A program made the translations under genes and the position numbers. Source: Prevotella sp. UBA7551 (GTDB lineage Bacteria > Bacteroidota > Bacteroidia > Bacteroidales > Bacteroidaceae). From it: a stretch of 16,354 nucleotides of DNA. The notes beneath the pieces are model-generated. The model did not search any database, was not told the origin of the DNA, and was given only the letters and a program-made list of their open reading frames with translations. Location of the stretch: positions 1 to 16,354 of the forward strand of contig DLLX01000081.1 in NCBI GenBank assembly GCA_002479145.1, given 5' to 3'. The first letter of the stretch is position 1. Every line of letters starts with the position of its first letter. Below, piece by piece: positions 1-6,532 of this stretch.

Positions 1-108
1 GCAACCTGCACGAAACAAGCAACAAACTGCGGTGAAATCAAATGGCCTACGTGGGATAAAGCAATTTTTCCGAAAAATGGAACAATGCCAAAAATCATAC
101 TGCTTTTC

Positions 109-139
109 TTTGTGCAACGGAAAAAAAAGTGTAATTTTG
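109..139 (+). promoter_or_regulatory. Bacteroidetes-type promoter of the glycogen operon
   Basis: TTTG at 109-112 is followed after exactly 19 bases by TAATTTTG at 132-139. This fits the Bacteroidetes housekeeping consensus TTTG, about 19-21 bases, TAnnTTTG. Transcription should start near 145, giving a leader of about 80 bases before the ATG at 225. The leader contains a small hairpin (GGTCA at 181-185 with TGACC at 196-200, 10-base loop). Nothing else is recognised in bases 1-108. Confidence 0.65.
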
Positions 140-224
140 AAGCACGGAAAGCACCAGAGCGTGCCGGCCGTAAGCCAGTCGGTCATGTAAAAAGCTGACC
201 AGTACCAAAGAACTAAGCAAAACT

Positions 225-2174
225 ATGAGTTATTTAAGATTCGAGAAAGCCCTGATGACCAACCTGCAGGAGTCGTTGACCAGGGAGCTGCTCCGCACGA
301 ACCGGTCGGGCGCGTATGCCTGCTCGTCCATAGTGGACTGCAATACCCGCAGGTATCACGGTCTGCTCGTAGTCCCCGTGCCTGGCATGGACGACGATAA
401 CCACGTGCTTCTCAGCTCGCTCGACCCCACGGTCATACAGCATGGCGCAGAGTTTCATCTGGGACTGCACAAGTATCAAGGCGGCACCTTCAACCCCAAT
501 GGGCACAAATACATTCTCGAGTTCGACTGCGAGAAAGTGCCTACGACCCTTTACCGCGTGGGCGGGGTGCTCCTTCGCAAGGAGGTGGTGTTCCAACACT
601 ACGACGACCGCATCTTGATCCGCTATACATTGGTAGATGCCCACTCCGAGACCAAGCTCTGCTTCCGTCCTTTCCTTGCCTTTAGGAGTGTCAAGCAGTT
701 TACCCATGAAAACGCCACGGCAAGCCGCGATTATGACGAAATCAACAACGGCATCAAGACACGGATGTACGATGGCTACCCATTCCTGTATATGCAGTTC
801 TCGAAAAAGCCCCAGTTTGTGTTTGCCCCCGACTGGTACAGAAACCTCGAATACCCCAAGGAGCAGGAGCGTGGCTACGCCTCTAATGAGGACCTTTATG
901 TGCCTGGCTACTTCGAGCTGGGCATCCAGAAGGGGGAGAGCATCGTCTTCGCCGCCTCAACCTCCGAGAGTGACCCCACGACGTTGGCCGGCATTTTCGA
1001 GGAAGAGCGCAATAAGCGCATCCCCCGTGACAACTTCGTCCACTGTTTGTTCAATGCCGCCCACCAGTTTCATAACCGTTCCAAGGAGGGCGAGCAATAC
1101 CTCATCGCCGGTTATCCATGGTTCAAGTGCCGCGCCCGCGACACCTTCATCGCCCTGCCCGGCTTGACACTCTCCTGTGAGGAGCGGCAAAATTTTGAGT
1201 TGGTCATGCGTACGGCTGCCAAAGGGCTCCGCGAGCTGATGGAGGGGAAGCCGGCGACGACTGAAATTCGCGAGATGGAGAAGCCCGACGTACCCCTCTG
1301 GGCGGTATGGGCCACCCAGCAATATGCCAAGGAGGTGGGTCGCGAGCGCTGTCAGAAGCTCTACGGAGGGTTGATCAGCGACATCGTGCATTACGTCATG
1401 GGCAACCACCATCCCAATTTGCGACTCGACGATAACGGATTGCTCTATGCCGACGGGCGCAAAGAGGCCATCACCTGGATGAACTCCACTGCCCACGGGC
1501 TGCCTGTCGTGCCCCGTACAGGCTACATCGTGGAGTTTAACGCCCTTTGGTACAATGCCTTGCGCTTCGTTGCCAGCATGAAGCGCGAGTTGGGAGAATC
1601 TGATGAGGCTGAAAAGCTGGAGCAGCTGGCGGCGAAATCGAAGGAATCGTTTGTCCAAACGTTCCTCAACGAATATGGGTACCTTTACGATTACGTGGAC
1701 GGAGCGATGGCCGACTGGAGCGTTCGGCCCAATATGATTTTCGCTGCCGCCTTCGACTACTCTCCGCTTGACGAGCGACAGAAGAAGGGAGTGGTCGATA
1801 TCTGCACCCGTGAGCTGCTCACCCCCAAGGGACTGCGCACCCTGTCGCCCAAGAGCGGAGGCTACAGTCCGATGTATGTAGGCCCCCAGGCGCAGCGCAA
1901 CTACGCCTATCATCAGGGCACGGCATGGCCTTGGCTGGCGGGATTCTATATGGAGGCGTGTCTGAAGCTCTACAAGCGGTCGCGCATCAGTTTTGTCGAG
2001 CGATTGATGGCGGGCTATGAGGACCAAGTGTTTCAGCACTGTGTGGGTACGCTGCCCGAGCTGTTCGACGGCAATCCACCCTTCAAGGGGAGGGGCGGCA
2101 TCTCCTTTGCCATGAACGTAGGGGAGCTGTTGCGGGCAAATGAATTACTCGAAAAGTTCAAATACCAAAAATAA
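225..2174 (+). CDS. Glycogen debranching enzyme (amylo-alpha-1,6-glucosidase, GDE family)
   Basis: This 649-aa cytoplasmic enzyme should hydrolyse alpha-1,6 branch points of glycogen. The N-terminal GDE_N part (residues about 15-240) starts with the family pattern NRSGAYACSSIVDCNTRRYHG. The C-terminal (alpha/alpha)6 barrel (about 280-645) carries GYPWFKCRARDTF, with the conserved acidic Asp at about residue 306, and the late motif GTLPELFDGNPP with Glu at about 612. Both acidic positions expected of GH133-like barrels are present. The start MSYLRFEKALMTNL matches the usual beginning of Bacteroidales homologues as remembered. It is first in an operon with the GT4 gene 15 bases downstream and the GH57 gene after that. 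The length is normal for the bacterial short form, which lacks the transferase domain of the eukaryotic enzyme. Confidence 0.93.
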   Translation: MSYLRFEKALMTNLQESLTRELLRTNRSGAYACSSIVDCNTRRYHGLLVVPVPGMDDDNHVLLSSLDPTVIQHGAEFHLGLHKYQGGTFNPNGHKYILEFDCEKVPTTLYRVGGVLLRKEVVFQHYDDRILIRYTLVDAHSETKLCFRPFLAFRSVKQFTHENATASRDYDEINNGIKTRMYDGYPFLYMQFSKKPQFVFAPDWYRNLEYPKEQERGYASNEDLYVPGYFELGIQKGESIVFAASTSESDPTTLAGIFEEERNKRIPRDNFVHCLFNAAHQFHNRSKEGEQYLIAGYPWFKCRARDTFIALPGLTLSCEERQNFELVMRTAAKGLRELMEGKPATTEIREMEKPDVPLWAVWATQQYAKEVGRERCQKLYGGLISDIVHYVMGNHHPNLRLDDNGLLYADGRKEAITWMNSTAHGLPVVPRTGYIVEFNALWYNALRFVASMKRELGESDEAEKLEQLAAKSKESFVQTFLNEYGYLYDYVDGAMADWSVRPNMIFAAAFDYSPLDERQKKGVVDICTRELLTPKGLRTLSPKSGGYSPMYVGPQAQRNYAYHQGTAWPWLAGFYMEACLKLYKRSRISFVERLMAGYEDQVFQHCVGTLPELFDGNPPFKGRGGISFAMNVGELLRANELLEKFKYQK

Positions 2175-2180
2175 GGAGGA
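2173..2180 (+). promoter_or_regulatory. Strong Shine-Dalgarno site before the GT4 gene
   Basis: AAGGAGGA overlaps the stop codon of the debranching enzyme (TAA at 2172-2174) and lies 9 bases before the ATG at 2190. Bacteroidetes genes usually lack a recognisable Shine-Dalgarno sequence, so this near-perfect one stands out. It supports the 2190 start and suggests reinitiation or coupling from the upstream gene. Confidence 0.6.
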
Positions 2181-2189
2181 ACTCAATTT

Positions 2190-3464
2190 ATGAATGTGTT
2201 AATGTTTGGATGGGAGTATCCTCCTCATGTGTACGGCGGACTGGCTACAGCCAACTTCGGAATTACTGAGGGCTTGCACGCTCAGGGCGATGTAAACGTC
2301 ACACTCTGCCTGCCACATCCATTTGGCGACGAAGACCAATCCTACTGTCACATCGTCGCCATGAACCGCGTGCCCGTCGTATGGCGGGATCTCGACTACG
2401 GATTTGTGGAGCAAAGGCTGGGCGGGCTCATGACCCCCGACTACTACTTCCGGCTTCGTGAACACATCTATGCCGACTTTGGGAACCTGCATGTCAACGA
2501 GCTGGGCGCACTGGACTTTGCGGGAGGCTACCCGACCAACCTGCATGAAGAAATCAACAACTACTCCATCATCGCCGGAGTAGTGGCGAGGACGGAGCAG
2601 TTTGACATCATCCACGCCCATGATTGGCTCACTTTTCCTGCCGGCATCCATGCCAAGCAGGTCAGCGGCAAGCCGCTCTGTATCCATGTTCACGCCACCG
2701 ACTTCGACCGTTCGCGCGGTCACGTCAATCCAACGGTGTACTCCATAGAGAAAGATGGCATGGACAACGCCGACTGCATCATGTGCGTGAGCGAGCTGAC
2801 ACGCCAAACGGTCATACATCAGTACCACCAAGATCCCAAAAAAGTGTTCACCGTGCACAATGCGGTCTATCCGTTGAAACCCGAAGCAGCCGCCCTGCCA
2901 CGCCCAGACCATAGGAACAAGGAGAAGATTGTGACCTTCCTGGGCCGCATCACGATGCAGAAAGGGCCCGAATACTTTGTCGAGGCGGCCAGTTTGGTGC
3001 TTCACCGCACGAGCGACATACGCTTCTGTATGGCGGGGTCGGGCGACATGATGAACCAAATGATTTACCTTGCCGCAGAGAGGGACATCGCAGACCGTTT
3101 CCACTTCCCAGGATTCATGCGCGGAATACAGGTCTATGAGTGCCTGAAGGACTCCGATGTCTATGTCATGCCGTCGGTCTCGGAACCCTTTGGCATCTCC
3201 CCGCTGGAGGCCATGCAGTGTGGAACGCCCACCATCATATCCAACCAGAGCGGCTGTGCGGAAATCCTGACCAACTGTATCAAGGTCGATTACTGGGACA
3301 CGCATGCCCTCGCCGATGCCATCTACAGCATCTGCAACAACGAAAGCCTCTTCGACTATCTCTCCAAGGAGGGCAAACGGGAGGTGGACCAGATCACCTG
3401 GGAGAAGGTGGGAGCGTGGATTCGCGAGCTCTATCTGCGCACACTCGGATGGAGTCGGCCATGA
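2190..3464 (+). CDS. GT4-type glycosyltransferase, probable glycogen synthase
   Basis: This 424-aa GT-B fold enzyme probably extends alpha-1,4-glucan using a nucleotide sugar. The N-terminus has the start typical of glycogen/starch synthases: FGWEYPPHVYGGLATA, with the GGL loop at residues 16-18. HAHDW is at 142-146. The second Rossmann domain has GRITMQKGPEYF (Arg253 and Lys258 bind the donor phosphates) and the retaining E-x7-E motif SEPFGISPLEAM (Glu332, Glu340). It lies between the debranching enzyme and the GH57 gene, which is the usual Bacteroidales glycogen cluster, and that context favours glycogen synthesis over another GT4 role. The donor (UDP- or ADP-glucose) cannot be read from the sequence. 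Confidence 0.88.
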   Translation: MNVLMFGWEYPPHVYGGLATANFGITEGLHAQGDVNVTLCLPHPFGDEDQSYCHIVAMNRVPVVWRDLDYGFVEQRLGGLMTPDYYFRLREHIYADFGNLHVNELGALDFAGGYPTNLHEEINNYSIIAGVVARTEQFDIIHAHDWLTFPAGIHAKQVSGKPLCIHVHATDFDRSRGHVNPTVYSIEKDGMDNADCIMCVSELTRQTVIHQYHQDPKKVFTVHNAVYPLKPEAAALPRPDHRNKEKIVTFLGRITMQKGPEYFVEAASLVLHRTSDIRFCMAGSGDMMNQMIYLAAERDIADRFHFPGFMRGIQVYECLKDSDVYVMPSVSEPFGISPLEAMQCGTPTIISNQSGCAEILTNCIKVDYWDTHALADAIYSICNNESLFDYLSKEGKREVDQITWEKVGAWIRELYLRTLGWSRP

Positions 3465-3537
3465 CCCGCACGACGGCGCACTGCTTTTACTCTTTCACCA
3501 ACAACGCAAAGCCAAACATAACAATAAAGAATCTGTG

Positions 3538-4962
3538 ATGAAAACAATTTGCTTGTATTTTGAGATACACCAGATAGTACACCTCAAGCGCTACCGCTTC
3601 TTCGACATCGGGGCCGATCACTACTACTATGACGACTACGAGAATGCGCGAAGCATTGCCGATATCGTGGAGCGCAGCTACATGCCGGCGCTCAATACCA
3701 TTGGAGAAATGATACGGGAGCACGGCGATTACTTCAAGGTGGCGTTCTCCTTGTCGGGCGTAGGCATCGAGCAGCTGGAGATGTATGCCCAAAAGGTGCT
3801 CGACAAGTTGCAGGAGCTTAACCAGACGGGATGCGTGGAGTTTCTTGCCGAGCCTTACTCCCACGGTCTTTCCTCCTTGGTCAACGAAGGAGTGTTCCGC
3901 GACGAGGTGAGGCTACAGATGGAGAAGATCAAGGAATACTTCGGTCAGGAGCCGAAGATATTCCGCAACTCGGCCCTCATCTACAATGACGAAATTGGCA
4001 ATACCGTCGCCGATATGGGCTTCAAGGGACTGCTTACCGAGGGGGCAAAGCACGTTCTGGGATGGAAGAGCCCACACTATCTCTACCATTGCGCGCTCAA
4101 TCCGAAGTTGAAGCTGTTGCTGAGGGACTACATGCTTTCCGATGACATCGCTTTGAGGTTTAACAACTCCGACTGGGATGAGTACCCACTCTTTGCCGAC
4201 AACTACATTAAGAAGATTGATCGGTTGCCCGAGGAGGAGCAGCTGGTGAACATCTTCATGAACCTCTCGGCCATCGGCGTCTCTCAACCGCTTTCCAGTG
4301 GCATCCTTGAGTTTCTCCGTGCGTTGCCCGAGTGTGCCAAGCAGCGCGGCATCACCTTCTCCACGCCGTCGGAAGTGTGTCTGAAGATGAAGAGTATGGG
4401 GCAGCTTGACGTGCCCGACTCGCTGTCGTGGATGGACGAGGAGCGCGATGTGAGCACATGGCTCGGCAATGCGATGCAGCGGGAGGCGTTCAATAAGCTG
4501 TATAGTGTGGCGGACCGGGTGCGCATAGCCAACGAACCGTCCATCAACCTCGACTGGATGTACTTGCAAGCGTCCAACAACTTCCGCATGATGTCTACCA
4601 AGCCGTCGCACGTCGGGGTGGAAAGGGGCATCTTCTCATCGCCCTTCGACGCCTTCTCCAACTACATGAACATCCTCGGCGACTTCCTAAGCCGCGTCCG
4701 TCAGCTGTATCCAGAGAGCATTGAGAACGACGAACTCAACTCGCTCCTCACCACTATCCGCAACCAAAGTGAAGAGATAGAGGTCAAGGACAAGGAGGCT
4801 TCGCGGCTTCAGGCGCGTGTGGAGAAGCTCGAAACGGAGAACGCCAAGCTCCATGATAGGCTGGACAGTCTGGAAGAAACGGCCAAAGAGGAGCAGCCGA
4901 AGGCCAAGACCGCACCCAAGACTGAGCGTAGCTGTACACGCAATAAGGCGGTTTCAAAGTGA
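3538..4962 (+). CDS. GH57 alpha-amylase-like protein with altered catalytic motif and C-terminal coiled coil
   Basis: This 474-aa protein starts at the ATG at 3538 (MKTICLYFEIHQIVHL); an upstream extension of the reading frame overlaps the GT4 gene in another frame and is not needed. GH57 conserved regions are visible: HQIVHL (11-16), GCVEFLAEPYSHG (98-110), GLLTEGA (164-170) with candidate nucleophile Glu168, and a fourth region around MNLSAIGVSQP (241-251). In active GH57 amylases this fourth region reads roughly MDYETFGEHQ, with Asp as acid/base; here Asn242 replaces it. Residues about 400-450 form a charged heptad-rich coiled coil, followed by a Lys-rich tail. GH57 alpha-amylase-like homologues with incomplete catalytic sites have been described from Bacteroidetes, so hydrolytic activity is uncertain. 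It is third in the glycogen operon, 73 bases after the GT4 gene. Confidence 0.88.
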   Translation: MKTICLYFEIHQIVHLKRYRFFDIGADHYYYDDYENARSIADIVERSYMPALNTIGEMIREHGDYFKVAFSLSGVGIEQLEMYAQKVLDKLQELNQTGCVEFLAEPYSHGLSSLVNEGVFRDEVRLQMEKIKEYFGQEPKIFRNSALIYNDEIGNTVADMGFKGLLTEGAKHVLGWKSPHYLYHCALNPKLKLLLRDYMLSDDIALRFNNSDWDEYPLFADNYIKKIDRLPEEEQLVNIFMNLSAIGVSQPLSSGILEFLRALPECAKQRGITFSTPSEVCLKMKSMGQLDVPDSLSWMDEERDVSTWLGNAMQREAFNKLYSVADRVRIANEPSINLDWMYLQASNNFRMMSTKPSHVGVERGIFSSPFDAFSNYMNILGDFLSRVRQLYPESIENDELNSLLTTIRNQSEEIEVKDKEASRLQARVEKLETENAKLHDRLDSLEETAKEEQPKAKTAPKTERSCTRNKAVSK

Positions 4963-5074
4963 GAACTAAGGAAAGTGAATAAGCCATAGAAGGCAGTGCC
5001 CTTTTTGGCAAGATAGATAACATAACTGATAATCAAAGCAAAAGAAGAAAAAAAGAAAAAAGTAACAAATTCCG
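4963..5074. other. AT-rich intergenic stretch after the glycogen operon
   Basis: No gene is seen here. A weak hairpin (GGC AGT GCC at about 4992-5000) followed by CTTTTT could help end the glycogen operon. An A-rich run follows at about 5040-5060. The drop in G+C begins right after the GH57 stop codon, so this probably marks the left edge of the acquired segment. Confidence 0.35.
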
Positions 5075-5135
5075 CCTAACCTATGCCAGACCTTCATAGT
5101 GGTAGTATGGCACAGCCTACAAGGTATGGGTGAGG
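5075..5135 (+). ncRNA. Long imperfect hairpin, unknown RNA element
   Basis: The 13-base arm CCTAACCTATGCC (5075-5087) pairs with GGTATGGGTGAGG (5123-5135) with a single A/G mismatch. Two of the 12 pairs are U-G or G-U wobbles that would be A/C mismatches on the opposite strand, so a + strand RNA is favoured. The 35-base loop can itself form short pairs (for example ACC with GGT). A T-run follows at 5145-5149, about 10 bases past the stem, too far for a classic terminator. It could be the 3' end structure of the glycogen transcript or part of the structured region downstream. Confidence 0.35.
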
Positions 5136-5146
5136 GCACAAATCTT

Positions 5147-5175
5147 TTTGGTAAATATAGCATTGACTATTATTG
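5147..5175 (+). promoter_or_regulatory. Weak candidate promoter before the structured RNA
   Basis: TTTG (5147-5150) is followed after 17 bases by TATTATTG (5168-5175), which differs from TAnnTTTG at one position and has a short spacer. If used, transcription would begin near 5181-5183, just before the outermost stem of the structured region (5190). No better TTTG/TAnnTTTG pair was seen between 4963 and the methyltransferase start. Confidence 0.25.
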
Positions 5176-5181
5176 TGGTCT

Positions 5182-5393
5182 TCCAGAAAAAGCGTAGGAA
5201 ACTTGATTCTGAATAAACAACCACACCAATAATGGTTGGCTTCTCCGTATATGCATAGGTGAGCCTGACGACTGATTCATGAAATGTCAATGTTCATGCC
5301 CGATGTGGGCGTGGACATTCTTATAATCAGTCGGGTGGTTCAGATATCCTACGCTTGCCACGGAAGACCGTAAGGGTGGTTCACGCCCCTTTT
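5182..5393 (+). ncRNA. Candidate structured RNA (independent ncRNA or leader of the methyltransferase operon)
   Basis: Nested complementary arms form a multi-branched fold. P1 is 5190-5199 with 5347-5356 (10 bp, AAGCGTAGGA/TCCTACGCTT). P2 is CTGAA 5209-5213 with TTCAG 5339-5343, plus CCAC 5221-5224 with GTGG 5335-5338 across a 7-base bulge. GGCT 5238-5241 pairs with AGCC 5262-5265. CGACTGATT 5269-5277 pairs with AATCAGTCG 5325-5333. AATGTC 5283-5288 pairs with GACATT 5314-5319. CATGCCC 5295-5301 pairs with GGGCGTG 5307-5313 around a 5-base loop. ACGG 5360-5363 pairs with CCGT 5368-5371. A terminator-like hairpin, GGGTG 5374-5378 with CGCCC 5384-5388, precedes TTTT at 5390-5393. The U-G pairs hold only on the + strand. 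No hallmark of tmRNA, RNase P, SRP RNA or a known riboswitch was recognised; a 6S-like RNA is not excluded. Folding was done by eye. Confidence 0.5.
5374..5393 (+). terminator. Terminator- or attenuator-like hairpin
   Basis: A 5-bp stem (GGGTG with CGCCC, one U-G pair, loop GTTCA) is followed by C and TTTT. It lies 56 bases before the methyltransferase ATG at 5450. It could end an independent RNA, or act as an attenuator if the methyltransferase mRNA starts upstream. The stem is short and the T-run only four bases, so efficiency may be modest. Confidence 0.35.
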
Positions 5394-5415
5394 CGTGTCT
5401 GTATGTATAGCCTGA

Positions 5416-5445
5416 TGATAGTTGAATGCGTCATAACAACTATCA
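5416..5445 (+). promoter_or_regulatory. 9-bp perfect inverted repeat just before the methyltransferase start
   Basis: TGATAGTTG (5416-5424) and CAACTATCA (5437-5445) are perfect inverted copies separated by 12 bases, ending 4 bases before the preferred ATG at 5450. As RNA, the hairpin would cover the ribosome-landing site. As DNA, it has the shape of a dimeric-repressor operator. An alternative start codon (ATG 5426) lies in the loop. Restriction-modification operons are often controlled at such sites, but no controller gene is seen in the window. Confidence 0.5.
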
Positions 5446-5449
5446 GACA

Positions 5450-6532
5450 ATGGCTAACAAGAATTTAAATGCAGCAAAGAAAGCCAAGAAAGATGAATTC
5501 TATACCCAGCTCTCGGATATAGAACGCGAGCTTCGCCACTACAGGAAGCACTTCCAAGGCAAAACAGTGCTTTGCAATTGTGATGACCCTTACGAGAGCA
5601 ATTTCTTCAAATACTTCGCACTTCGCTTCAACCAATTAGGCTTGAAAAAGCTGATATGTACCTGCTATAACGGCTCTCCTATCCAAGGGAATGAGCTTGT
5701 AATCAAGTTTGAAGGGTTCGATTCCGAACCTACCAAGGTGGCTTACAAAGTAGAAATCACGGAGGTAAAAGACTTGAATGGAGACGGTGCTGTCGATTTG
5801 ACCGATGTAAAATATCTCTTGCAAAACGAAAAAAATGTGATGTCAGTATTGCAGACGGGCGACTTCCGCTCAAAGGAATGTATCGAACTTCTGCAAAAAT
5901 CAGACATTGTAGTAACCAATCCACCTTTCTCTTTGTTCCGTGAATATGTGGGACAGCTAATGGAATATGGGAAGAAGTTTCTTATTGTAGGGCATCAAAA
6001 CGCTATCACTTACAAAGAAATTTTCCCTTTGCTAAGAAACAATAAGGTATGGTTGGGGTATGGATTCAAAGGCGCAGCAGCTCATTTCTTCTCCCCTTAT
6101 GACGACACTGCTACTGCCAGCAGCCATAAAGAAGACATGATACGAGTGTCGGGGGTAAATTGGTTTACCAATTTGGAAATACCCAAACGCAATGAACAGC
6201 TTGATTTGGTATGCAAATATACGCCAGAAGATTACCCTTATTATGACAACTACGATGCTGTTAATGTAAAGAAGACACAAGACATACCTTGCGACTTTAA
6301 CGGAATGATGGGGGTTCCCATTACGTTTTTGAACAAATACAATCCCGAACAGTTTGAAATTATCTGGCAAGCAAGTGGAAACACACGCGCTTCAGCACCG
6401 AAAGAGATTCTGAAAAAGTTGGGATATCATCCTCACCAAGAGGACAGGGGAGGGTGCGGAGTTATCAATGGAAAAAGACAATATAGCAGGATTATAATCA
6501 AGAATAAACATCCTAAATCACAAACATTATGA
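5450..6532 (+). CDS. EcoRI-family adenine-specific DNA methyltransferase with EF-hand/dockerin-like insert
   Basis: This 360-aa N6-adenine methyltransferase would transfer a methyl group from S-adenosylmethionine to adenine in DNA. Start ATG 5450 (MANKNLNAAKKAKKDEFYTQ) resembles the M.EcoRI N-terminus; an in-frame ATG at 5426 would add 8 residues. Family signatures are VLCNCDDPYESNFFKYF (AdoMet-binding region), the catalytic NPPF at residues 157-160 followed by SLFREYV, and YDAVNVKKTQDIPCDFNGMMGVPITFL. Residues 108-124 (DLNGDGAVDLTDVKYLL) match a calcium loop with ligands D108, N110, D112, D116 and D119; the remembered M.EcoRI sequence lacks this. Its stop overlaps the start of the DUF262-HNH gene (ATGA), so the two are probably co-translated. 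G+C is lower than in the flanking operons, suggesting transfer. The target site cannot be predicted here. Confidence 0.9.
   Translation: MANKNLNAAKKAKKDEFYTQLSDIERELRHYRKHFQGKTVLCNCDDPYESNFFKYFALRFNQLGLKKLICTCYNGSPIQGNELVIKFEGFDSEPTKVAYKVEITEVKDLNGDGAVDLTDVKYLLQNEKNVMSVLQTGDFRSKECIELLQKSDIVVTNPPFSLFREYVGQLMEYGKKFLIVGHQNAITYKEIFPLLRNNKVWLGYGFKGAAAHFFSPYDDTATASSHKEDMIRVSGVNWFTNLEIPKRNEQLDLVCKYTPEDYPYYDNYDAVNVKKTQDIPCDFNGMMGVPITFLNKYNPEQFEIIWQASGNTRASAPKEILKKLGYHPHQEDRGGCGVINGKRQYSRIIIKNKHPKSQTL

Noticed and set aside
957..2039. Long minus-strand reading frame of 360 residues opposite the debranching enzyme
   Set aside because: It is antisense to a strongly supported gene, has no recognisable domain, and arises from GC-rich codon structure. 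The same applies to 2199-3305 and 3913-4611.
3304..3537. N-terminal extension of the GH57 frame back to 3304
   Set aside because: It overlaps the GT4 gene in another frame, and the homologous GH57 start is MKTICLYFEIHQ at 3538.
5182..5393. tmRNA, RNase P RNA, SRP RNA, group II intron or retron ncRNA
   Set aside because: No hallmark sequences of these RNAs were found (tag peptide frame, RNase P core, SRP tetraloop domain, domain V), and no reverse transcriptase is present.
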